Source: Branchinecta lynchi (taxonomy: Eukaryota; Arthropoda; Branchiopoda; Anostraca; Branchinectidae). Taken from it: DNA of 64,000 nt. Position 1 is the stretch's first letter. Every line of letters begins with the position of its first letter. Positions 53,400 to 62,269 of this stretch are shown piece by piece. The notes under the pieces are model-generated. The model did no database searches. It worked only from the letters and a program-made list of their open reading frames with translations, and had not been told where the DNA came from. The DNA is taken from contig JAKZAP010000013.1 in the NCBI GenBank assembly GCA_023053575.1, positions 1,436,001 to 1,500,000 on the forward strand, written 5' to 3'. The translations under genes were made by a program, and so were the position numbers.

Positions 53400-53466
53400 A
53401 AGAATTGAGTGACGGTGTCGGACTGAAGAATGTAGCATCTGGATACAAAAAATTGTCTGTTCATCT
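53400..53466 (+). CDS. Possible exon 5' of kinesin-like segment
   Basis: Acceptor ggctatttactttccag and strong donor gtaagt bound 67 bp. One frame (entering with two bases of a split codon) reads ELSDGVGLKNVASGYKKLSV then HL and leaves in phase 2. This joins in frame to the second of two possible acceptors of the segment at 55.15 kb. I do not recognise the peptide itself. Support is only splice geometry and open frame. Confidence 0.3.
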
Positions 53467-53631
53467 GTAAGTCATGACCCAGAGAAATGTGGAAGTTGCA
53501 GCCAGGGTATGTTATAACTTTATCATTCTATCAATTTAAAAAATAGGTCTTCCTTTTCCTTTGCCTCCTGAATTAGTCTTATTGTATTCAGCTGGCTTCT
53601 TATTCCTATAAGTCTTCTCTATTAGGCTATA

Positions 53632-54148
53632 GAACGTGTCCGAAAACTTTTTGGTGCTGTAAATGCTGCATTAATGCTGCATTTTCTTTTCTTTTTTTGT
53701 CCGAAAGCTGTTACCTTTTTTCTTCTCGGACACTTCTAGAATACCAAAATTTAAGTCAGGAAGAAGAAGAAGAAAAAAGGATTAGCTGTATAAAGCTGAC
53801 AAAATGGACCAGCTACTGATATCCAACCTTCTTATCTTCTTATCTTTCCTTTCTTCGTTGGCCATGATCGCTAGTTGTCCTAGAATTTGGCTGTTTGCCA
53901 AATTGTCAGTTGTCTTTTTGAATTTGTTCTGTTTGCCGCCGAAAACACTGAGAGAATCGCCGTACTCTCAAGTCTCTTCTTGAAAATTCAGCACAAAATT
54001 TAGCATTCTCCCTGAATTTTTCGATGAATTTTATGCTGAATTATTGCTGCATTAATTGAGTCAAAATATAAGTCCGAAAGCGAAATGCTGCATAAAATGC
54101 TGAATTAATTCAGCATTTTCGTTCGTTTCGGAGCTTTCGGACACGTTC
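53632..54148. mobile_element. DNA element family S, copy 2 (517 bp)
   Basis: Ends GAACGTGTCCGAAAACTTTT and CGGAGCTTTCGGACACGTTC, flanked by ATA on both sides (53,629-53,631 and 54,149-54,151). Interior blocks gaccagctactgatatccaa and tcttcttatctttcctttct match copy 1. Confidence 0.8.
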
Positions 54149-54654
54149 ATAGTGTTATGTAGGTTAATCTCTCAAAGGGGGTTTGTTAAACCTCTTAACA
54201 AGTGTAAACTTCTAGAGGGTTTTGTAGTTCTTAGTATTTTTTTTCCAATAAACCCCATAGATAAATTAAAAATTAAGTAGCTGGCTCCTTATTGACTGTG
54301 ACAGGGGCTAGGGTATTTCATAAAAGTTTTAATGATACATGATTGTTTACTCTGTTTGTTCTCTATCAAGTTTTTCGTCATCGATTATGACACAGATCTT
54401 AGTTAAAAAATTTTGTATTTTATATTGACGGGAATCACAAATTTGGTTCGTTAACGAGGATAGTAAAATAAACGTTAAAAACAAGTTTTAGCACAACTAC
54501 TCTGCCCGTTGCCAACAAAAAACAGAGTTGAGTTTCTTTCCAGTTAGGCTGCTAGAGATCTATTGGCAGGCCCGAGTGGCTACTAGGCCCACATGGTACT
54601 ACAACAGTTAGAAAGAGAAAGAAAATGCAACCAAGCGTTCGTTCTTCCAACTTG

Positions 54655-54769
54655 AGGAGCTTTGAGCCTGAAGAGGACCCATGTCAAGAAGGGACGAAAT
54701 ATAGCTTTAATAAGATTCATCTGACGTATCCGCTTTGCACTAAGAAAATATGATTCGCAGTCAGCTTGT
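54655..54769 (+). repeat. Hairpin module K, diverged, target of hAT2
   Basis: agcctgaagaggacccatgt, caagaagggacgaaatatag and gattcgcagtcagcttg correspond to K and its usual flank. The flank resumes after the hAT2 element as gctgaaggaata, matching the continuous gattcgcagtcagcttgggc .. tgaaggaatattt at 56,167-56,200. Confidence 0.7.
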
Positions 54770-54777
54770 GCTGAAGG

Positions 54778-55056
54778 CAGAGGCGTCACGGGGGGGGGAG
54801 CCCCCCCCCAGAGCCGTCGGCCAGTCGAATTTTTTGTCAAAATAGTTGATTTTGTTTTCATGGAAACAGTCTTTTTTTTCTGAAAATTGGTCGATTTTTC
54901 GTCAAAATAGTTGGTTTTTCTGAAAATCAGTGGATTTTTCGGAAAATCAGTCGATTTTTTCAAAAATGTCTACAGAAAAAGTCGGTAAAAATTACCAGCC
55001 AGTCGGTAAATGCCTCGTCCCCCCAAAAAAAAACATTTTGGCTAGTAACGCCTCTG
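54778..55056. mobile_element. hAT-like MITE hAT2 (279 bp) with 8-bp duplication
   Basis: Ends CAGAGGCGT(C)AC and GT(A)ACGCCTCTG... read on the + strand as cagaggcgtcacgg and tagtaacgcctctg are inverted. The 8-bp direct repeat GCTGAAGG lies at 54,770-54,777 and 55,057-55,064. The interior repeats gtcgattttt(c)gtcaaaata and ggtaaaaattaccagccagt. Non-coding. An ended fragment of the same family is at 41.85 kb. Confidence 0.88.
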
Positions 55057-55137
55057 GCTGAAGGAATAATGATTTTATTTTGCTATTTCTAGGCTGTGCC
55101 TGTATTTATTTCCCGTGATTGAACTTAGGTTTTCTAG

Positions 55138-55306
55138 GTTGGTATCTTCACTGGCAGTCAACTCGGACCATATCAAGTTTTTCCTGAGAGTGGTGTCATA
55201 GCTCTTCCAGATTTTCAGTCAGAGTTTGATTTTGTCTTCAGCTCACATGACAATCAGAAGGTCTACGAGTTCACAACCTCGAATCTAATTGAAAATTTAT
55301 TTCAAG
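55138..55306 (+). CDS. Possible kinesin motor-domain exon (partial gene)
   Basis: Two acceptors are possible: ggttttctag (start 55,138) or ttcactggcag (start 55,158). The second matches the phase of the exon at 53,400. The donor is caag|gtaaga. The frame reads QLGPYQVFPESGVIALPDFQ, then SEFDFVFSSHDNQKVYEFTT and SNLIENLFQ, ending in phase 1. Kinesin motors carry an F-x-F-D-x-V-F ... Q..VY ... LV...F-x-G stretch just before the P-loop (GQTGSGKT), and this peptide follows that spacing. The P-loop exon was not found; it may lie beyond the window, since only LINEs follow. Alternative: an unrelated gene. Confidence 0.45.
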
Positions 55307-55844
55307 GTAAGAAAGGCTACCTATTGTATTTATTTAGGGTAAGTAAGTAAGCAATTTTATTAAGCCAGAAATTTACAAGGTATTGCTATGGAGTACAACA
55401 TAAAAATTAAAAGAAAAGAAGAAAAAGAAAACTTATTTAGGGTTGGCCGTCGGAGGGGTGAATTGGCAGAATTGGGGGTTGCTTGGTCCCTCTGTGTTTC
55501 GCCATACTGTTCTATACCTTTACAAACGATGTAATAATTGAAAACAGTATTGTGGGTTTTAGCCACTTTGAAATTGTGGAATTTTTACGGAGTTTTTGCG
55601 AAAATTCTTCCTCCTTTCACGGTTATTTCAAGCCAGGCGCGTGAGCTAAGAGTGAATCCCGTACAGCTTGGAATCGTTGGTAACGATACAGTTGATACAG
55701 TTGCGATACTTACGATTTATTGGGTCTTTGCTGCATTAAAACATCCATGCAAGGAGCTCTGCCAGAGAGGTTTTAAATGCTTAATAATACTAATGCAACC
55801 TACTTCCATAAATGCTTATAATACTAATGCAACTTACTTCCATA
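55307..55844. other. Stretch with minor repeats only
   Basis: Includes a (GTAA)n start and taagccagaaatttacaagg at 55,340, likely the reversed 3' tail of a retroelement. Near 55,785-55,850 there is a doubled family F word, actaatgcaac(c/t)tacttcc. Confidence 0.45.
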
Positions 55845-56015
55845 AATATTCTTTGAGCCCAAGCTGACTTTGAAACATTTATTCAAACAATGATTACAGC
55901 GGATTCGTCAGCTACGATTCTTCATCAGCGATATTCGGGCCCTTCTTGGCAAGGGTCCTCGTCAGGCTGTCAATCCTCTGGTTCAACTTCGGGGAAGGAA
56001 ACAAACCTGTAATAA
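55845..56015 (-). repeat. Hairpin module K, single copy
   Basis: ctttgagcccaagctgactt, tgaaacatttattcaaac, tcagctacgattcttcatca, gcgatattcgggcccttctt, ggcaagggtcctcgtcaggc, cttcggggaaggaaacaaac. A deletion/substitution changes tttcggc to tcgggc. Confidence 0.75.
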
Positions 56016-56154
56016 AACAGGTTTGTTTTTTCTTGAGTCTTTGCTGACCCTCTTCCCTTTCCTACTCTAATATTTCCAAGTGGGCTGTCAGTTATCAAGG
56101 AGAAAATCATAAAGTGATACTCAACGCCATGTTACAAAGATGTCTGTCCGTTTG

Positions 56155-56203
56155 GCACTATCAAATAGGATTCGCAGTCAGCTTGGGCTGAAGGAATATT
56201 TAA
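56155..56203 (+). repeat. K-flank fragment, unoccupied hAT2 site
   Basis: gattcgcagtcagcttgggc, tgaaggaatatttaatg: the same flank as around hAT2 at 54.77/55.06 kb, but with one copy of gctgaagg and no insertion. Confidence 0.75.
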
Positions 56204-56539
56204 TGTCGGTCTTCATGCTCAGCGTTCAGACTCACAACTTACCCAGACCATTTTTCTGTTTCTCTTGGGTAACTCCGGACCCCTTGGAAGGCCCCCCCCC
56301 TCCCCAAATGACTCCTCTGTGTTCCCGTTCATTCATTTGTAAATCTCCCATTGTGAATTTTCAGCCACAAAATTCCCGTTTTCACAGGATTCCTTTTGAA
56401 ACCTGATTTCCTGAAAACCTGCATTCCTGATTCCCGAAATGAGGACAGTTATATAAATGACGTCAATAGACCAACTGTGTCTGGGTCTCCCTCCCGGAAG
56501 GTGTAGTCGGTGCGGATACGGACAACCTATTAAACAAGA

Positions 56540-56745
56540 CCAAAGGTTTCGATGGGATCCCAAAAATGTATCAGACTTCTTGATCCAAACAGTCGAATTT
56601 TGTACATTTCCAAGTCTTCGCAGACCCCGTTAACATTTTTGCTATTTATCCATAATCAACCGCTTGAATATGTAGCCTACAACAAAAATGTAACCATTTT
56701 GAAGTTTTTTGCTTACGGACAAACAACTCAATTCAATTCAAAATA
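56540..56745. repeat. Dispersed repeat family L, copy 2
   Basis: Matches 14,188-14,360: tttcgatgggatcccaaaaa, cttgatccaaaca, ttacggacaaac. Confidence 0.5.
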
Positions 56746-56921
56746 ATCTAAAAAACAGATAACGGACACGCCGGTTGGTTCTTTTTACGTCAAAACATCA
56801 AACAGAACAATCTACAAATATATACAATTTTGCGACATTTATACCGACGTCTTATGATAAATATTATCAATAACATGCTAGACTACGATTAATAAAATAC
56901 AAATAACATAAATATTGACCT

Positions 56922-57407
56922 TCAAAAGAGCTCCGAGTTATATAAACGAACAAACGAGGGAACGAAACTCTGAGCACACCTTGTTCGCAAAGCTACCACC
57001 GGCTCTAAACGAGGCACAGGGTCGGCAGCTTGTCGAGGAAGACGAATTCGGGAGGGGAGAAAATCAGGGGGGAGTATATCACGATGAAATGTGCTTTGGA
57101 CTATAGATGTACCGAACTTCATACAAAGTTGAAGTCGGCGGCATGAAAGGGTATCTAATTTAAACTGCTTTAGGAGCTGAATATATGGGACTTTTGGAGC
57201 TTTACATGTAATGAGCAACACTCTATACTGTATCCTATCAAGCAAATCCGACTGTTCCTGTGTCAGACCAAAATGCCAAACCGGACATCCATATTCTAGG
57301 TTAGAACGGATAAAAGAAATGTAAACGCGTAGTAAATGGGGAGATGGAACACCGTAACGGGACAAAAGTTTAAGGTAGCTTATAGCCGCGTTAGCTCTTT
57401 TAAGCAT
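56922..57407 (-). pseudogene. LINE polymerase C-terminal segment
   Basis: LKLLSRYGVPSPHLLRVYIS, then FIRSNLEYGCPVWHFGLTQE, RIQYRVLLITCKAPKVPYIQ, RRLQLCMKFGTS and the terminal AQSFVPSFVRLYNSELF. It corresponds to the region after the thumb. Parallels the 4,944-5,738 fragment residue by residue in many positions. Confidence 0.85.
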
Positions 57408-57468
57408 ACTCTCAACCTGTCGTTGCCACCTCAGATCCGAGGTTATGTCTACTCCCAGCAGCTTCAGT

Positions 57469-58140
57469 TCATTTACCTGACAGGCATCTGGGAGTGGTGG
57501 GTTGAAAGATAAGGGTACCTTGAAGGAAAGAAACTGTTAAAATCACAGACTTGTTCATATTAACAACCATTTTGTCAGACTCTGCTTCCTCGCAGATATC
57601 TTTCATTATGGTTGCAGAGCTACTTTGGATATTTTTATAGCACTTTTTCAGAACAGACAAGTCGTCGACGTATTTCAGCCGGTCTGGGGAACTTCGGGCC
57701 AGCTCGTTGACCATAACAAGAAACAACAATGGACCTAAAATAGTAACCTGAGGCACACCGCAGAAAACTGGGAGGGAATCAGAAAACGTTGATTTGTATT
57801 TTATCCGTTGGGTTCTGTGCGAGAGAAAATTCGCAATTATTCTCACAAGGAAAGGGTGAACGTTAAAATCTAAAACTAACTTCTTTAAAAGCACACTATG
57901 GCAAACAAGGTCAAATTCTTTCCTTGGGTCAATCGCAATCAAGTTGAGCCAACGTTCAGGGTCGTCCAGATGCTTGAGCATAGTGTCAGGTAAACTGACC
58001 AGGTAATGTGTGGTTGACGTCCTCGGCATGTTCCCAAATTGTTTAGGGTCAATCAGCTCCAGTACATAACTTTTTAACCAAGTAGCTACAAAACTTTCGT
58101 AAACCTTGCTGAAAATAGGCGTCATCGTTATTGGTCGCAC
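57469..58140 (-). pseudogene. LINE reverse transcriptase palm segment
   Basis: MRPITMTPIFSKVYESFVAT corresponds to the R-P-I RT start. Motif A is IAIDPRKEFD, where D-x-x-K-A-F-D is usual (A to E change). Motif B is VFCGVPQVTILGPLLFLVMV, where the usual G after PQ is V. Motif C is YVDDLSVL with both catalytic aspartates. The substitutions plus breaks suggest loss of activity. Confidence 0.85.
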
Positions 58141-58226
58141 ACCTGAAAAATCATTAGGGGAATCTTTTTTGGGGATAGGGGTAACAAAACCATTTTTCCA
58201 TCCAGACGGATATTCCCCAGTTTTTG

Positions 58227-59348
58227 TTATAATTTAAAAATATGAGTCAAAGGGGCACATAATGACTCTGGGAAAGCTTTTATAAGATCCACCCGTATAT
58301 CAATAGGAATAATACTAGTCCGCTTTAGTTTCTTTAATTTTTTCATTGTGTCCGATTCCAAAATCTCGGGGAATTCCGTAAAATCACTAGCTGGACTTGG
58401 AATTTCTTCCTCGGGAAGAGGAGGTAGGGATTGGTCGATGTCGGCTAGATGAGTATTTAGTTTATTTGCTGTTTTTGTTTCTTCTTCATCCAACCTGAAA
58501 TCAACGACACTCTGGGACTTATCGATCATACGTTTAATATTTACATACCACTTGCTAGGCTTCGTCTGAAAAAGTTGACCAATCTGATTATCATAATACT
58601 GCGACGCCGCCTTACGAGTTATTTGCCTAATTCTGTTTTTAAGTTTATTCGCCTGTTCTTGCTTACCTTCACGAAAAAGCCGTCGCCTTTCCTTTACCAA
58701 ATTCTTAACCTCCTTCGTGATGTAAGGTCGGTCTGATGAAAAGCACCTTGTCTTTTTTTCAGGGAAGCAAGTTTGGTACGTATTAAGCAAAAGGGCGTGA
58801 AAAACAGATGCTTTTTCGCTAGTGCTACTAGCAGAATACACTTCCTTCCAGTCTTGTTTTTGAACCGATTCTCCGAACTTCAGTAGCCCGTTTTCAGAGA
58901 TGGGTCTACTTGTTGTTTCTGTAGTCGTGTAATTTATTCTTATTTTATTTAACGGGTTCAATTCAAGTAGAAAGTGGTAGCTGCCTCCTAAAGGCGGAGC
59001 TCCAGGGGCACAATAGAACTCATGCATGTTGGTGGAGATTTTGTCCAAAAGGGTTCCTCCTTTTGTAGTCGGATTCTTTACAACTTGCTTAAGATTAAAA
59101 GCCTTATTTACATAATCAAGTCTTAATTCATTTGCATCATCAATCATGAACATCCCACAATTAGGAAATCTCCCGGACATGTAATCAGCACTTAATTTTA
59201 GTTTCTCCAGGAACTTGGAACGATCACTGGCACTTTGACCAGGCGAATAATAATAGCAGCAGACAGCTATTCCGGTGTATGTACGGGGGAGTTTTTGGCT
59301 TAACGAATGTCCAAATACTTTCGTCAAACTCACCAAGGCAAGGGACAT
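58227..59348 (-). pseudogene. LINE endonuclease C-terminal part and linker
   Basis: Frame of 373 codons: RTYTGIAVCCYYYSPGQSAS, NCGMFMIDDANELRLDYVNK (where G-D-F-N is usual), then NPTTKGGTLLDKISTNMH (LDLILTN-like) and GGSYHFLLEL (SDH-like). These are the late motifs of an APE-type endonuclease, with key residues altered. A basic linker NLVKERRRLFREGKQEQANK and the region before the RT follow. Confidence 0.8.
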
Positions 59349-59469
59349 CGATCATGGAAGCATTGAGTTTTTCATGGCAATAAATGAGCACACCTCCGCC
59401 CTTCTTTCTAAGTGGATGGTCATCCGGACGGAGTTTCGAAAAACTGTTATAATTCGCTACCTTTAGCAA
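59224..59469 (-). pseudogene. LINE endonuclease, middle segment
   Basis: VANYNSFSKLRPDDHPLRKK, then GGGVLIYCHEKLNASMIDVP. The GGGV-I-Y word is a standard endonuclease strand. Overlaps the preceding frame, marking a frameshift near 59,300. Confidence 0.75.
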
Positions 59470-59490
59470 ATCTGGATTCTGTCTGTGAAC

Positions 59491-59961
59491 TTAAGAAACC
59501 ACAACAATGGCTGATTTCGTAACGTGGATTAAACTTTCCAGTTCAGCCACTTTATCAGGATTCAAACTTTCCGCGTTACTGTATAGGAAATTTGGGAAGC
59601 TAAATTCGTTAGACGAGTACTCTTTTGAAACATTGCTTACCTTGACACGGATGGAGGGTACTGGGGGTTTGTCTGAAACTGCTGTAGTACTTTCCGATTG
59701 CAGGCCGGCAACATCATCTAAGCTGGCAAGGGCGGAGGACCTGTTACTAGTTGAAAAATCAAAAACTAAGTTAGCGCAGGGTTCGGAAAGGGGGGAAATG
59801 ACAATGGCGGTGGGGGGGGGGAGTGAAATGAGCTGTTCGTAGCTGACTCGTATTGGGGGTGGATAAAGACGTGGTAATTGTAACAGGGGATGCACCCGCT
59901 TCTGGGTCTGAGCGTGTTGTAGCTCTGGATTCGATAGATTCGTACGCGGGAGTGAAACCAT
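59491..59961 (-). pseudogene. LINE leader and endonuclease N-terminal segment
   Basis: Low-complexity, proline/serine-rich leader, then NEFSFPNFLYSNAESLNPDK and VAELESLIHVTKSAIVVVS, corresponding to the first strand-helix (N-A-x-S-L..K..EL) of the APE domain. It stops in frame where a further E and the next strand would follow. Confidence 0.75.
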
Positions 59962-60010
59962 CGGATTGGCCCGAGAGGAATACTGTCGAGAGTGTGCGTG
60001 CCACAGGCTG

Positions 60011-60405
60011 GCAGGGTGAGCAGAAGGCTTGAGAGTGGGCAGAAGAAAAAGGAATTCGACTGACTCGGACTCCCGCCCCCCGTCTGTTCAGGTTTTTTTA
60101 ACTCGAACTAATCAAATGAGGAAACCAAGTTCAGATAGGGATTCAACAAGCATGTTTACTCCAGTATCTCGTATCTAGTCGACCTCAAAAAGGCATTTAG
60201 AATTGTGTTGTTGTTTTTCTACCAAATTCCTCGTATTTTGCAGCATTCCCGGCGAACTGCATGTAGATCAAAAGATCTGGCGACGCTGGAGCCGAACCTT
60301 GCAAATTTTGCCAGCTTATCGGTCAAGGAAATAAAGTTCAAAATTCGATAATTCCTCCGGGGAATCCCCCTCAAGGCCCAGTTCCTAACCCCTGATTATT
60401 TTTTT
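60011..60405. other. Stretch between LINE and tandem duplication, unassigned
   Basis: Contains a family E-like word set (ttcagatagggattcaac, agcatgtttactcc). No gene recognised. Confidence 0.35.
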
Positions 60406-60870
60406 TTGCAAGTGAAGGATTGGTTCACGAGTACCTGGGACCGGCTCACCCCACCCCCTCCCCAAACAACTTTAGTACACCCACCGAGTAACCCCTCACT
60501 TATCCAGTACATCTTTTTCAGTGAGCAACCCCCACTCACCCAGTTCTCCCTTCTTTCAGTGAGTAGTCCCTCGCGTACCCTAGCAGTTCCCTCTTTGGTA
60601 CACCATGAATCAACCCCCTCGCTTGGCTCACCCAAGTGTCTAACCCCTCGAGTACTCCTTTAACGGGTACACCCAGTTCCTAGCCCCACGCGTACACCTG
60701 GGATTGGTTAACGAGTACCTGCGACCGGCTCGCCCCACCCCCTCCCCAGACAACTTTAGTACACCCATTGAGCAACCCCTCACTTGTCCAGTACACCTTT
60801 TTTCCAGTGAGTAACCCCTCGCTTACCAAGTACACCTTTTTCAGTGAGCAATCCCTCACTTATTCCTACA
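60406..60870 (+). repeat. Tandem duplication, period about 300 bp, with short CAGTGAG repeats
   Basis: gattggttcacgagtacctg, accggctcaccccacccc and ctttagtacacccaccgag (60,418-60,488) recur at 60,702-60,770. Within units ttttcagtgagcaacccc-like words recur four or more times. A degenerate composite tandem repeat. Open frames here are byproducts. Confidence 0.7.
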
Positions 60871-61194
60871 TTTCCTACAACCACACATAAGATGTCGCAC
60901 ACACTCGCTGTCCATCGGGCAAAAGTAAGGACCAATTCTCCTAATCGGCCTACTTGTGTATCTCCTAGCGGTAAAATATCAGCACGCATACTAATTAATA
61001 ATTTCAATTCCTCCCTATCGAAACCCGCTATAAAATAAACACATTCACCCCATGTCTCTTTCCCTGTGTATAAAACTTTAGAGCTTCGACCATCGATTAC
61101 GTCGCTGAATAAACAAATGTCGGCCACGTGCGCAGAGCTATAATCATTTGAGAATAAAGGGGTAGGACCGCTATAGTCGAAAACTGGTCGACAA
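60871..61194. other. Unassigned stretch
   Basis: No recognisable gene or repeat between the composite tandem repeat and family E copy 2. Confidence 0.35.
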
Positions 61195-61555
61195 GTTTTG
61201 TGTCCGGTTTTAACCGGATTCCGGTTGAACTACTTGTCCGGCAACAAAATAACTTTCATATTCGGATTCAGCATGTCTTATTATCCCTAAATGAACTATC
61301 TCAGTAGCTTTTAAAAAATATTTTTTTGCCCCTTAATTTGAAACCCCCTCCCCCACCCCTAAATGTAGAGCTACAGAGCCCATCTATGAACTTGACCTTA
61401 CCCTTAACCCAAACAATCCTCACACCAAGTTTCATCAAAATATCTCATTCCCTTCGAGAGTTATCGTGATCACAGACAGACGGACAGACGGACATTTTTG
61501 CGATGTCATAGGTATCCCTCCACTTACGTTTTGGGATCCCAAAAAGCTGTAGGTA
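61195..61555. repeat. Dispersed repeat family E, copy 2
   Basis: gtccggcaacaaaataactt, attcggattcagcatgtctt, ctcacaccaagtttcatcaa, gagttatcgtgatcacagac, tttgggatcccaaaaa: same order as copy 1 at 17.9-18.37 kb. Confidence 0.7.
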
Positions 61556-61609
61556 GCACACTGTCAGAAGTTTCATAACAGGTAACACAAGGATGCGCGG
61601 TTTCAAAAG

Positions 61610-61838
61610 ACTTGGGATGTAATCTGTTGTGGGGACAAACTATATGCATGAAATGTTATGCATAACAGGCATTGCCAGGAAGAGCTGAAAAACCGCCAAA
61701 CAGCCTCTGTTGAACGTTCCGACGTCATGATGACAAACAAAAAAGTAAGCAGATGCTTTTATGGCGATCCTGGCAATGCTTGTTATACATAACATTTCAT
61801 GCATAACGTCTGTCGCGGCAACAAATTCCATCCCAAGT
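61610..61838. mobile_element. MITE family X (229 bp) with about 75-bp inverted arms
   Basis: Left ACTTGGGATG, then aatctgttg, gcatgaaatgttatgcata and caggcattgccagga. Right tcctggcaatgcttgttat, acataacatttcatgcata, ttccatcccaagt. Arms of about 75 bp pair with few mismatches around a 75-bp loop. No coding. A hairpin-prone MITE. Confidence 0.85.
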
Positions 61839-62052
61839 GTTGTCTGTTGAGTGTTGTAGTCTAGTAAAATATTCTCCTGAGTTTAGTAAACTAAATTTTG
61901 CTCGGGTGGCAGCACTGTATGTTTATTCAGTAAAAGTTTGCCATTGCCTTCGGGCTTTTTGTAAATATATTCTATTCATTGTATTCAGTTCTGAATGGGG
62001 AAAAGTCACCTGGCTAAAGTCATCATTATTTGCAACACCTCTGTGACTGATG

Positions 62053-62265
62053 GTATCTGAAGGACTTGTCTTACCTACAGTACTAACGCAACCTACTTCC
62101 GGATATCACTCCATATGTTTCTAAACTCGGAGACCCTAATCTCGCACGGTACATTCTAACCCCTCTAAGGAAACCACGCTGATTTTCTCACTTGGCGTGT
62201 TTTGCTACCTTCGATGTGTTTCACGTTGTCGACGAGAAATTTTTCCATCACAAAAACTGGTTATT
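62053..62265. repeat. Dispersed repeat family F, copy 2
   Basis: Matches 6,293-6,520 (gtactaacgcaacctacttc, tacattctaacccctcta, tttgctaccttcgatgtg). Ends where the LINE begins. Confidence 0.7.
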
Positions 62266-62269
62266 CATT

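Larger units (their letters stand above)
56885..60010 (-). mobile_element. Nearly full-length degraded LINE (endonuclease + RT)
   Basis: On the - strand this 3.1-kb element runs in order: a leader and the start of an AP-type endonuclease (59,491-59,961, FPNFLYSNAESLNPDKVAEL), the endonuclease body (59,224-59,469, then 58,227-59,348), the reverse transcriptase (57,469-58,140) and the C-terminal region (56,922-57,407). Stops and frame changes separate the pieces, so it cannot be expressed as one protein. The order endonuclease-RT and the GTLLDKI / HFLL motifs are typical of Jockey/CR1-like elements. It is the family master for the fragment at 4.9-5.7 kb. Confidence 0.88.

Noticed and set aside
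56552..56746. FFAYGQT in an open frame, resembling the kinesin P-loop FAYGQTGSGKT and sitting downstream of the possible kinesin exon
   Set aside because: The rest of the P-loop (GSGKT) is absent, and the sequence belongs to dispersed repeat L, whose other copy at 14.3 kb lacks the motif. Treated as coincidence.
60406..60663. Open frames on both strands in the composite tandem repeat
   Set aside because: They arise from proline/threonine-coding simple repeats and are overlapping on both strands; no family recognised.
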